From Planctomycetota bacterium (lineage in GTDB: Bacteria; Planctomycetota; UBA1135; UBA2386), in assembly GCA_025459175.1 (NCBI GenBank), contig JALORC010000058.1, forward strand, positions 1 through 42,837: a stretch of 42,837 nt of DNA, in the 5' to 3' direction. The notes under the pieces were generated by a model. The model was not told the DNA's origin, did no database searches, and saw only the letters and a list, made by a program, of their open reading frames with translations. Both the position numbers and the translations under genes were made by a program. Every line of letters begins with the position of its first letter. Position 1 is the stretch's first letter. Shown here piece by piece: positions 16,571 through 25,071 of the stretch.

Positions 16571-16576
16571 TATAGT
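16571..16576 (+). promoter_or_regulatory. Candidate -10 element TATAGT before the EF-hand operon
   Basis: TATAGT stands out from the GC-rich surroundings 20 bases after the NYN-like stop codon and 53 bases before the EF-hand gene start. No convincing -35 element is visible. It could drive the EF-hand gene and the two transglutaminase-like genes. Confidence 0.35.
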
Positions 16577-16629
16577 TGCGATCGACCGCCGCCGAAGATT
16601 CCGGCCGGCACCTGGCCGACCACGCGAAC

Positions 16630-17565
16630 ATGCTGAACAGGCTCTCCCCGCTGCTGCCGCTGTTGACCCTGGTTGCAGCGCTGGCGCCGATCGCGGCGCA
16701 ATCGCCAGCCACACCGGCGCCAGTCAAACCGGCGCCCGCCACACCGGTGCCGGCTGCACCCGAGGTGCAGGATCCGGTCCGGCCCCCGCCCGTCGAACGC
16801 ACCTACCGCGGCGCGGTCGACGAGGCGCAGAGCCGCGACCTGTTCACGGCCTGCGACAGCAACGCCGACGACCGCCTCGACATCTTCGAAGCCGGCAGTT
16901 CCCTGTCGCTGGTGCGGGGCGCGCAGGACACCGAAGGGTTCGGGCGCATCGACAAGGACCGGGACGGCTTCCTGGCGTGGCCCGAGTTCGACCAGGCCCT
17001 CCGTCGCGCGCTGGCCGGCGGCGGCACCATGAAGGCCCGCCCCAACCGCGCGCTGGCGGTGCCGCTGCCCGAACCGCGCGCGGCGACGCGCCTGCAGCAG
17101 TTCCTGCAGATGCACGACAGCAACCGCAACGGCGGCATCGACCCCGGCGAGCTCGACCAGTTCCTGCGCCAGGCCAACCTGCCGCCGGGCATCGCCAGCC
17201 AGCTTCGCCTGCTCGACCAGGATCGATCCGGCCGACTCGAGGCCACCGAATTGGCGCCGTGGCTCGATCGGCTGGCGGCCCCCACGCCCGCCGCGGCCCC
17301 GGCCGAACCGGCCAAGACCAGTTCGCTGCCGGCTCCTTGGGGCGTCGCCGATGCCGACGTCAGCAACAGCATCGACGAGGCCGAACTGGGTCGCGTGCTG
17401 CGCCACCTGGACCCGCTGCTCGGCAACTGGGCCGCGGCGCTGAAGCAGCTGCTCGATCGCAATCGCGACGGTGTGCTGCAGGCCGCCGAACTCACCCCGG
17501 ATCCGGCGTCGGCCGTGCCGGTGGCGCCCAACCGCCAGTTGCCGAGCCAAAGCCCGGTGCGCTAA
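16630..17565 (+). CDS. Secreted protein with six EF-hand calcium-binding loops
   Basis: The 311-residue product has a signal peptide (LLPLLTLVAALAPIAAQ), a Pro/Ala-rich linker to about residue 55, then six canonical 12-residue EF loops. They are at 76-87, 108-119, 163-174, 196-207, 241-252 and 276-287. Each has Asp at position 1, Asp or Asn at 3, Asp/Asn/Ser at 5, a hydrophobic residue at 8 and Glu at 12 (for example DKDRDGFLAWPE and DRNRDGVLQAAE). It is therefore a strong candidate for calcium binding outside the cytoplasm. A second Pro/Ala linker separates loops four and five. The gene lies nine bases before a giant DUF3857/transglutaminase gene, probably in one operon. The start places the signal peptide first; the partner or target is unknown. 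Confidence 0.85.
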   Translation: MLNRLSPLLPLLTLVAALAPIAAQSPATPAPVKPAPATPVPAAPEVQDPVRPPPVERTYRGAVDEAQSRDLFTACDSNADDRLDIFEAGSSLSLVRGAQDTEGFGRIDKDRDGFLAWPEFDQALRRALAGGGTMKARPNRALAVPLPEPRAATRLQQFLQMHDSNRNGGIDPGELDQFLRQANLPPGIASQLRLLDQDRSGRLEATELAPWLDRLAAPTPAAAPAEPAKTSSLPAPWGVADADVSNSIDEAELGRVLRHLDPLLGNWAAALKQLLDRNRDGVLQAAELTPDPASAVPVAPNRQLPSQSPVR

Positions 17566-17574
17566 GACGCGCGG

Positions 17575-20500
17575 GTGCCAAGACGTTCGCCGAGCCGCAC
17601 CCCGAGTGCGTTGCTGGTCCCGACCCTGATTCTCCTCGCGCTCGCGAGCGGCGCGCCGCTGCGGTCGCAGGAGCTGCTGCCGCTCGAACGCACCGCGCTC
17701 GCCGAACGCGCCGCCGGTCGCCCGCTGGCCGCCGCCGCGTCGTTGTTGGCGCAGGCCGAGGCGATCGCCGCGGTCGCCGGCAACGACGACCTCGCCGCCC
17801 GCGTCGAGGCGCTCGCCACGCAAGCTGCGCGACTGGCCACCGGGCATGCCGATGCGGCCTTCCTGCAGCGCTTCGATGCACTGCGCCGCACGCCGCTGGC
17901 GCGCACCGATGCGCTGCTCGACGACCGGCTCGCGGTGGCCGCCCTCGGCATGGCCGTGCGGGTGCCGGAGGCCGCGATCGAAACCAGGGCCCGCGCGCTC
18001 GGGGCGGTGCGCGAGTTCTGGCTGCTCGGGCCCTTCAACAACGAGCGCGGCGCCGGCTATGGCGAGCCGCTGGCCCCGGAGCAGCGACCCGATCTCGCCG
18101 CCAGCCATGCCGGCAAGCGGCGCGAGATCGGCTGGCGGCACGTGGCGCTGAGCGGTCGGCGGCTCGAGCTGCCGCTGCACACGCTGCTGACGCCGCACGA
18201 ACAGTCGCTCGCCTACCTGGCGGTGGCGCTGCTGGCCGATCGCCCCGGTGAAGCGGTGCTCGAACTCGGCAGCACCGGCAGCGTGCGCGCGTTCCTGAAC
18301 GGCGCCGAGGTGTTCGCGCGCGACGTCGAGCGCGAGTTGCACATCGACCAGGACGCGGTGGCGGTGCCGCTGCAGCAGGGGCCGAACCTGCTGCTGCTGA
18401 AGGTCTGCCACCAGGACGGGCCCGAGTTCGCGTTCACGCTGCGCTGCCGCAGCCGCAGCGGCGCGCCGCTTACGACGGTGCGCAGTTCGGCCGCCCGCGC
18501 CGATGTCGAAGCGGCGATCGCCGCCGCCGCGCGCAGCACCGCCGCCGGCAGCACCGCGGCCGCGCCGTTGCCCGCGCCGGCGCTCGGCGGGCGCAGCAAC
18601 TGGAGCCTCGACGGCACGCGCGGCGCCGACGCGCTGCGCCTGTGCTGGCTGTGGCGCGCCCGCGCCGCCGACGGCGACCTCGACCGCCGCGACACCGCCG
18701 CCGCCCGCGCCGCGGTGCGCGAACTGCCGAACGAGCCCGAGGCCTGGCTGCAGCTCGCCGGCACGTTGATGCGCCCGGCCCGCAGCGCCGCCGACCGCGA
18801 CGACAACGAACGCCGCCGCGCCCTCGAACAGGCGCTGGCGCTCGCTCCCGACCACGTCGATGCACTGGTGCAGCTCGGCGAACTGCTGCAGCAGTCGGCG
18901 CGGCTGTGGCGGCCCGCGCGCGAGCTCGCCGATCGCGCGCTGCAGCGCGCCCCCGATCACGACGAAGCCTTGCTGCTGCGCGGTGCCACGCTGCGCGAGC
19001 AAGGTCTCGGTGCGCTCGCCGCGGCCGAACTGCAGCGCGCGGCAGCCGCTCCGGCCGCCTCGCCGCGGCTGTTGCACCGCGCCGCCGACGCACTGTCCGA
19101 GACCCAGCCGGCGGCGGCGCGGGCGCTGTTGCAGCGGCTGCGCGAACGAATCCGCTTCCCTGGCGACAGCGGACCGCTCGCGGCGCAGTTGGCGCGCACC
19201 GGTGACACGCCCGCGGCGATCGCGCTGCTGCGCACGGCGCTCGACGAGGATCCACTCGACCACGGCGCGCGACTGCAGCTCGCCGCACTGCTGCTGCAAC
19301 AGCAACAGCCGCGCGCCGCGGTCGACCTGCTGCAGGCGTGGCTGGCGGTGCAGCCCGACGATGCGCGCGCGCTGGTGTTGCAGGCCCGCGGTTGGCGCCA
19401 GCTGATCGGTGAGGAACCAGCGGCCGCCGAGGCGCTCGAGGCGACCCTGCGCGACGCGCTGGCGGTCGAGCCGACGCGGCGCCACGAGGAGCGCTACGCC
19501 GAGTTCCTGGCCAGCAAGGGCGACCAGGCCAACGCGTTCTACACCGAGTACCGCGTCGACCCGGCGGCCCTGGTCGCGCAGGACAACGGGCCGCCCGCCG
19601 ATGCGGTTGCCGCCAACGATCCGCTGCACTGGTTGCTGCGGCAGACGGTGGTGCGCGCGAACGGCAACGGCACCACCAACGTCTACCAGCAGTTGATCGT
19701 CGCGGTGCTGAACCAGGACGGTGCCCGCGCGCTGCAGTTCTACCGGCTGCCGTACTACAGCGGCGAACAGCGCGCCCGCCTGCTCGCCTGCAGCGTGTTC
19801 CAGAAGGACGGCACCGTGCAGCGCCCGGCACTGCAGGGGGCCTCGGTGCGGCTGCCGGACCTGCGCCCCGGCGACATCGTCGCGATCGAGGGCCGCATCG
19901 ACGACCTCGGGCCGTCGTTCTTCGGCGACTACTTCGGCTACGAACACACCTTCGCCGGCCCCGACGGGTCGCCGCTGCGCCGTTCCGAACTGGTGCTGCT
20001 GGCGGAGCCGGGCCGCGACTACCGCGTGCAGGCGATCCACGGCGCCCCGGAGCCACGGCGCGACACGCTCGCCGAAGGCACGCTGCGGTTCCGCTGGCGC
20101 ATGGACGAGCTCGGCCGCGCCACCGAGGAGCTGCGCGCCCCGGCCGGCAAGGAGTTCGAGCCATTGGTGCGCGTGACCACCTACCGCGACTGGGACCAGT
20201 TCGCCGCCTGGTGGTGGAACCTGATCCAGAAGCAGCTCGAGGTGACGCCGCAGATGCGCGCGACGGTCGAGCGACTGTGCGCGGGCCTGCCGACCGTCGA
20301 GCACAAGATCGCGGCGCTCTACCACTTCGTGACCACCGACGTGCGCTACGAGGCGTGGGAGTTCGGCGTGCACGGCTACAAGCCGTACAGCACCGCGATC
20401 ATCCACGAACGCCGCCACGGCGACTGCAAGGACAAGGCGCTGCTGCTGTGTGCGCTGCTCGGCGAGATCGGCGTGCCGTGCCACCCGGTGCTGATCTTCG

Positions 20501-21369
20501 CCGACGCGGTGCGCAGCCGCGACGACCTCGCGCTGCCGATGGTGCAGCACTTCAACCACTGCATCGCGTGGATCCCGCCGCAGGGCGACAAGCCCGCGCG
20601 GTTCCTCGACGGCACCGCGGTGTGGCATCCGAGCGACACGCTGCCGGAGATGGACCAGGGCGCGCGCGTGCTGGTCGTCGAGCGCGGCAAGGCCCGGCTG
20701 CTCGAGGTGCCGTGGACCACCCCCGAGTACAACGTCACCAGCACCGAGTACACGCTGCAGCTGCAGGCCGCAGGCGGTGCCAAGCTGCAACTGCTCGACG
20801 CCCCGCGCGGCAACCGCGCCGTCGAGCTGCGGGCGATGCTGGCGACCGAGCCACTGCGCCAACGCGAGGTCGTCGAACGCCAGCTGGTGGCGCTGTTCGG
20901 CAAGGCCGAGCTGCAGCAACTGGTCGCCGCCCCACCACCGGATCCGGAGGCGAACGTGCAGCTGCGCGCCGAGGCGCTGCTGCCGGAACTCGGCCGGCGC
21001 GACGGCGATCGGTGGCAGCTGCCGAGTGCGTTCGGGGACAACGATCTGCTCGGTCTCGCCGCCGACGCGGAGCGCCGCCATCCGCTGCTGCTGGGGGCGC
21101 CGAGCGCCGAGCAGCAGACGCTGCGGTATCGACTGCCGGCAGGTTGGCGCAGCGGCGCGCTGCCGAGCCCGACCACGGTGACGGCCCCGTTCGGCAGCTT
21201 CACGATGACGTGGCGCCTCGACGACGACAGCCTCGTCGTCGAACGCGACCTGCGGCTCGAACAACCGCGCATCGCGGTGGCCGACTACCCGGCCTTCCGC
21301 GACTTCCTGCTGACGGTGAAGTCCGCCTGCGGACAGTTGGTGCTGCTGCAACGGGAGACCGGCCGATGA
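17575..21369 (+). CDS. Giant secreted TPR-DUF3857-transglutaminase protein, catalytic triad present
   Basis: The 1,264-residue product starts at GTG and carries a signal-like hydrophobic segment (LLVPTLILLALASGAPL). A jelly-roll-like domain lies at about 140-300 (FWLLGPFNN, FLNGAEVF, LQQGPNLLLLKV), followed by a TPR-like helical region at about 385-650 (LALAPDHVDALVQLGELL). A DUF3857 domain spans about 690-900. The transglutaminase-core domain has an apparent Cys-His-Asp triad: Cys951 in HGDCKDKA, His995 in FNHCIAWI and Asp1012 in FLDGT. DUF3857/transglutaminase pairs are common in Bacteroidota and Planctomycetota; their substrates are mostly unknown, and peptidase, amidase or crosslinking activity is possible. 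The gene overlaps its downstream paralogue by ATGA at 21366-21369. Confidence 0.8.
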   Translation: MPRRSPSRTPSALLVPTLILLALASGAPLRSQELLPLERTALAERAAGRPLAAAASLLAQAEAIAAVAGNDDLAARVEALATQAARLATGHADAAFLQRFDALRRTPLARTDALLDDRLAVAALGMAVRVPEAAIETRARALGAVREFWLLGPFNNERGAGYGEPLAPEQRPDLAASHAGKRREIGWRHVALSGRRLELPLHTLLTPHEQSLAYLAVALLADRPGEAVLELGSTGSVRAFLNGAEVFARDVERELHIDQDAVAVPLQQGPNLLLLKVCHQDGPEFAFTLRCRSRSGAPLTTVRSSAARADVEAAIAAAARSTAAGSTAAAPLPAPALGGRSNWSLDGTRGADALRLCWLWRARAADGDLDRRDTAAARAAVRELPNEPEAWLQLAGTLMRPARSAADRDDNERRRALEQALALAPDHVDALVQLGELLQQSARLWRPARELADRALQRAPDHDEALLLRGATLREQGLGALAAAELQRAAAAPAASPRLLHRAADALSETQPAAARALLQRLRERIRFPGDSGPLAAQLARTGDTPAAIALLRTALDEDPLDHGARLQLAALLLQQQQPRAAVDLLQAWLAVQPDDARALVLQARGWRQLIGEEPAAAEALEATLRDALAVEPTRRHEERYAEFLASKGDQANAFYTEYRVDPAALVAQDNGPPADAVAANDPLHWLLRQTVVRANGNGTTNVYQQLIVAVLNQDGARALQFYRLPYYSGEQRARLLACSVFQKDGTVQRPALQGASVRLPDLRPGDIVAIEGRIDDLGPSFFGDYFGYEHTFAGPDGSPLRRSELVLLAEPGRDYRVQAIHGAPEPRRDTLAEGTLRFRWRMDELGRATEELRAPAGKEFEPLVRVTTYRDWDQFAAWWWNLIQKQLEVTPQMRATVERLCAGLPTVEHKIAALYHFVTTDVRYEAWEFGVHGYKPYSTAIIHERRHGDCKDKALLLCALLGEIGVPCHPVLIFADAVRSRDDLALPMVQHFNHCIAWIPPQGDKPARFLDGTAVWHPSDTLPEMDQGARVLVVERGKARLLEVPWTTPEYNVTSTEYTLQLQAAGGAKLQLLDAPRGNRAVELRAMLATEPLRQREVVERQLVALFGKAELQQLVAAPPPDPEANVQLRAEALLPELGRRDGDRWQLPSAFGDNDLLGLAADAERRHPLLLGAPSAEQQTLRYRLPAGWRSGALPSPTTVTAPFGSFTMTWRLDDDSLVVERDLRLEQPRIAVADYPAFRDFLLTVKSACGQLVLLQRETGR

Positions 21370-24300
21370 ACCTCGAACGCCTCGACGCGGGCGCGCGGCC
21401 TCGCCGCATCCGTTCGCTGCTGCTGGTGGGCTCGGCGCTGCTCGCCGTGACCCCGACGCAGGCACCGCCCCCGACCCCGGCCCCCTCGGCGCCGAGCGAC
21501 ACCGCGGCCATTGCCACCGCCCTGGTGCGCGCCCAGGTACCGGCCACCGACGATCCCGACGCCGTGGTTCGCGACCTGATCACCACCGGCCTGCGGTTCC
21601 CGCACTCGCCGGCCGCCTGCGCGCTGCTCGAGGAAGCGCTCGACCGGCTCGGCGAGGTGCTCGACCCGGCCGCCATCCGCGCGCTGCTGCCGGATCCGGC
21701 CGGCGACGACCGGCTGCACGGTCGGCTGCGGCAACGGCTGTGGGAACTGCGCTGGCTGCTGCTGCGGCCCGCGCTCGGCCTGCGCGACGCGGGCAAACCG
21801 CCGCCGTCGGGCTACAGCCACGAACTGCTGGTGAGCGGCCCGTTCGGCGATGACGGCGACCACTTCGTCGGCGTGGTGTTCCCGCCCGAGCTGCAGTTCC
21901 CCGTCGACGGCCGCACGCTGCCCGGCCGCGGTGGCCCGGCGACGCTGCGCACGGTGCGCAGCGAGCCGCTCAGCGACTACCTGTATCTGCTCGAACCCGG
22001 CCAGCCGCGCCCGGGCTGCCACTACGGCCTGCAGCGCTACCACGCCGCTGCCGCGACCGACGCGTTCCTCGAACTCGAGCTGCTGGGCGACCTGCAGCTG
22101 TTCGTCGACGGCCATGAGGTGCTGCGCGTCGAGCGCATGCAGCAGACCGCGCGCCGCCACCACTACGTGCCGCTGCACCTGCCGGCCGGCGACCATGCGG
22201 TGCTGATCAAGACCTGCAGCAACGACGTGCAGCGGCTGACGCTGCGCTTCGTCACCGCCGACGGCAGCCCGGCGACCACGATCCGGCAGCTGCCGATCGA
22301 GGGCGCCGGGCCGGTGGCCAGCGCCAAGGCCAGCGTGCGCGACGACACGTTCCTGTCGGCCGGGCTGGTGCTGCAGCGCGCGGCTCTCGCCGCACCGGCG
22401 CAGCCCGAACTCGCCCTCGCCGCCGCGCACCGGGCGCTGCGCGACGGCGATCGCGACGGTGCGCTGGCGCTGCTCGAGCCGCTGCGGCGACAACCGCCGG
22501 CCGAGCCGACCCTCGAGCTGGCGCTGGCGTCGCTGCTGGCCCGCGCGCCACTGCCCGACGAGATCCGCACCGCGGCGGCCCGCGCGTCGATCGAACGTGC
22601 CGCGCCGGCGCTGCTGCCCCTTCATCACCACGCGCGCCTGCAGCAGGTGGCGCTGCTCGAACAGCAGGATCAGCGCGAACAGGCGCTGCGGCTGCTCGCC
22701 GACCATCCGCGCCCGGGCCCGGCGACCTGGAGCCGGCGGTGGCAGCTGCTGCGTCAGCTGCAGTTCGAGGCCGAACTGACGCCGCTGCTGCTGGCGTGGC
22801 AACGCGCGTTGCCGACCGATCCGGAGCCGCTGCAGCGCCTGGCCGACGCGGCCATTGCCACCGGCGACCACGGCCGCGCGCTCTCGCTGCAGCAGCAGGC
22901 CCATGCGCTGCGCCGCGACCAGCCCGGCATGCTGGCGACGATGTTGCGCACCGCGATCGCCGTCGGCGACTGGTCGGCCGCCGCGGCCGCGATCGACGAC
23001 CTCGAGCCGTTGTTCGACGACGCCCCGAGCCACCGCCGCCTGTGGCTGCAGCTCTCGGTCGCCGAGGCCCGTGGCCAGCAGCAGGAGGCGCACGACCTGC
23101 GCGAGGCACTGCTGCGGCATGCCGAGGTCGATGCCGAAGGGTTGCTGCGGTTGGCCGGCCAGGCGATGGCGGCCGGCGAGCGCGAGCAGACGATCGCCCT
23201 GCTGCAGCAGAGCCTGGTCCGCCGCGCCGACCAACCGGCCACGCGCGAATGGCTGGCAATGCTCGGCGAACCGGAGCCGCCCGCCGCGGCGCTGACCGCG
23301 CACCGCCGTTCCGGCGACGAGACGATCGCCGCGTTCACGGCCGGCGAACGCGAGCGCGGCGCGGCCTCCACCGTGTTGATCGACCAGCGGCTGGTCGCGT
23401 TCGCCGCCGACGGCAGCTGGACCGCCGAGACGCACCAGCTGCGCCGCATCAACGACCAGGCCGGCGTCGAGCGCTTCGGCGAACGGCTCGGCATCGGCCA
23501 GGCCGCCGAGGTGCTGCTGGTCCGTACCCGCAGCCCCGATGGCAAGGACTACGTGCCGGCCCGCATCGACGACGACTACTCGCTGCAGCAGCTGCAGCCG
23601 GGCGCGTTCGTCGAGTGGCGCCTGCGCGAGCACGGTCGCGCGCCGGGGCCGAACGCGCTCGCCACCGACGCGCACTTCTTCGGCGCCGCCGACGAACCGT
23701 GCGCGCTCAGCGAGCTGGTGCTGCTGATGCCGATCACGATGCGCGGCGAGCTGCGCACGCGCGGGCTCGGCGCGCCGGACCGCGAACGCACGCTGGCGGA
23801 CGGCACACGCGAGCTGGTCTGGACCCGCCGCGACGTGCCGCAGCTGCCGCAGGAACGGTTCGCACCGCCGCTGTTCGACCTGTTGCCGGTGGCGCAGGTC
23901 GGCGAGGACGACCCGCCGTTCATGGCGCACCGCGAGCGCCGGGTCTGGCTGCTCGAACGCACCCGCCCGACGGCACCGCTGCTGGCGGCCGCCGCCGAGC
24001 TGTTCGCCGGCGCCACCGACGATCGCACCCGCGCCGAACGCGCGCACACGTTCTGCCAGCAGCAGATCGAGGCGGGTCCCGGCGACGACGCGCTCGACAC
24101 CTTGCTGCGCAAGAAGGGCAGCCGCTTCCTGCTGACGGTGGCGCTGCTGCGCGCCGGCGGCGTGGCGGTCGTGCCGGTCGCCGCCAGCGAGGTGCGCCCG
24201 GAGCTGCAGGAGGACGAGCCGTCGTTGTTCCGCGGCGGCAACCCGCTGCCGGTGCCGGGGGCCGCGGTGCACCTGGGCGCCGGCGAGCACCTGTTCCTGT

Positions 24301-25052
24301 TCGTCGACACGCCGCGCCACTGGCCGCTCGGCGCGATCCCCGCTCAGCGCCGCGGCACCGAGGCGCGGCTGCTGCACGCGCACGGCGACGAGGTCGTCAC
24401 GCTGCCGTGGAGCCCGCACGCGGTGCAGACGCTGCAGGTGCGCGGCGTGGCGGTGGTGCAGGATCAGAAGCTGCGGCTCGAGGCCACCGCGACGATCCCC
24501 GACGTGCAGGGACTGACGATGGCCGAGCGCGTGCGCGAGCTGAAGGACAACGTGCAGAAGCAGGCGGCGCGGCAGATCGCGCAGCAGCTGTTCCCCGGCT
24601 GGCGCGTCGACGCCGCGACGATCCCGAAGGCGGAGCCCGGCGCACCGTTCTCGCTGCAGGTGACGCTGACGCGCGCGGGGGTGCAACCCGACGGCGCGAA
24701 CTTCGTGGTGCCGCTGCCGCTGCCGCCGGATCGCTTCGTCGCCAGCTACGGCGACCGCGCCGAACGCACGCTGCCGATGTCGTTCCCCGGCGACCTGGTC
24801 GCCGACTGGCAGATCGTGCTGGATGCCGGCGAGGCGCTGCAGCCACGCGGACTGCCGGTGCCGACCGCGCTGCGGTTCGGACCGCTGTCGTTCGAACAGG
24901 GCTTCACCACCGACGGTCGCACCGTCACCTGCCGGCGCCTCGTGCGGCTGCAGGGCGGCACGCTGCCGGCGGCGCGCTTCGCGGACTGGCTGCGCACGCT
25001 GGCGGCCGCCGACCAGGCCGAGCAGGCGACGATCGAATTGGCGCCGCGCTGA
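21366..25052 (+). CDS. Giant paralogue of the transglutaminase protein, catalytic Cys apparently lost
   Basis: The 1,228-residue product has the same layout as the upstream protein. After a signal-like segment (SLLLVGSALLAV) comes a jelly-roll-like domain (LLVSGPFGDD, LFVDGHEVLRV, LPAGDHAVLIKTC). A long TPR-like alpha region (RALSLQQQAHALRRDQPG) and a DUF3857-like part (TAETHQLRRINDQAG) follow. In the transglutaminase-like region, the place where the upstream protein has HGDCKDKALLLCALLGE reads LRKKGSRFLLTVALLRAG (about 914-931). No Cys stands at the nucleophile position, although His975 and Asp981 follow. It looks like a pseudo-enzyme. Translation is coupled to the active-looking copy by an ATGA overlap, suggesting a fixed-ratio pair or complex. 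The last ~230 residues are beta-rich and lack a named family. Confidence 0.75.
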   Translation: MNLERLDAGARPRRIRSLLLVGSALLAVTPTQAPPPTPAPSAPSDTAAIATALVRAQVPATDDPDAVVRDLITTGLRFPHSPAACALLEEALDRLGEVLDPAAIRALLPDPAGDDRLHGRLRQRLWELRWLLLRPALGLRDAGKPPPSGYSHELLVSGPFGDDGDHFVGVVFPPELQFPVDGRTLPGRGGPATLRTVRSEPLSDYLYLLEPGQPRPGCHYGLQRYHAAAATDAFLELELLGDLQLFVDGHEVLRVERMQQTARRHHYVPLHLPAGDHAVLIKTCSNDVQRLTLRFVTADGSPATTIRQLPIEGAGPVASAKASVRDDTFLSAGLVLQRAALAAPAQPELALAAAHRALRDGDRDGALALLEPLRRQPPAEPTLELALASLLARAPLPDEIRTAAARASIERAAPALLPLHHHARLQQVALLEQQDQREQALRLLADHPRPGPATWSRRWQLLRQLQFEAELTPLLLAWQRALPTDPEPLQRLADAAIATGDHGRALSLQQQAHALRRDQPGMLATMLRTAIAVGDWSAAAAAIDDLEPLFDDAPSHRRLWLQLSVAEARGQQQEAHDLREALLRHAEVDAEGLLRLAGQAMAAGEREQTIALLQQSLVRRADQPATREWLAMLGEPEPPAAALTAHRRSGDETIAAFTAGERERGAASTVLIDQRLVAFAADGSWTAETHQLRRINDQAGVERFGERLGIGQAAEVLLVRTRSPDGKDYVPARIDDDYSLQQLQPGAFVEWRLREHGRAPGPNALATDAHFFGAADEPCALSELVLLMPITMRGELRTRGLGAPDRERTLADGTRELVWTRRDVPQLPQERFAPPLFDLLPVAQVGEDDPPFMAHRERRVWLLERTRPTAPLLAAAAELFAGATDDRTRAERAHTFCQQQIEAGPGDDALDTLLRKKGSRFLLTVALLRAGGVAVVPVAASEVRPELQEDEPSLFRGGNPLPVPGAAVHLGAGEHLFLFVDTPRHWPLGAIPAQRRGTEARLLHAHGDEVVTLPWSPHAVQTLQVRGVAVVQDQKLRLEATATIPDVQGLTMAERVRELKDNVQKQAARQIAQQLFPGWRVDAATIPKAEPGAPFSLQVTLTRAGVQPDGANFVVPLPLPPDRFVASYGDRAERTLPMSFPGDLVADWQIVLDAGEALQPRGLPVPTALRFGPLSFEQGFTTDGRTVTCRRLVRLQGGTLPAARFADWLRTLAAADQAEQATIELAPR

Positions 25053-25071
25053 CGGGCGCCGCGGTCAGCGC
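25046..25071. terminator. Bidirectional hairpin holding both convergent stop codons
   Basis: GCGCTGAC (25046-25053) and GTCAGCGC (25064-25071) form a perfect eight-base stem with a ten-base loop. The plus-strand TGA (25050-25052) and the minus-strand TGA (25065-25067) each sit within an arm, so one element can serve both convergent genes. Confidence 0.5.

Noticed and set aside
16570..21465. A 1,631-codon open frame on the minus strand opposite the EF-hand and transglutaminase-like genes
   Set aside because: It is an antisense by-product of strong GC bias at third codon positions; its composition is Arg/Gln/His/Ala-rich low complexity and shows no domain, whereas the plus strand has clear families.
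21285..24686. A 1,133-codon minus-strand open frame opposite the second giant protein
   Set aside because: Same GC-bias artefact; no signal, motif or start context, and the opposite strand is well supported.
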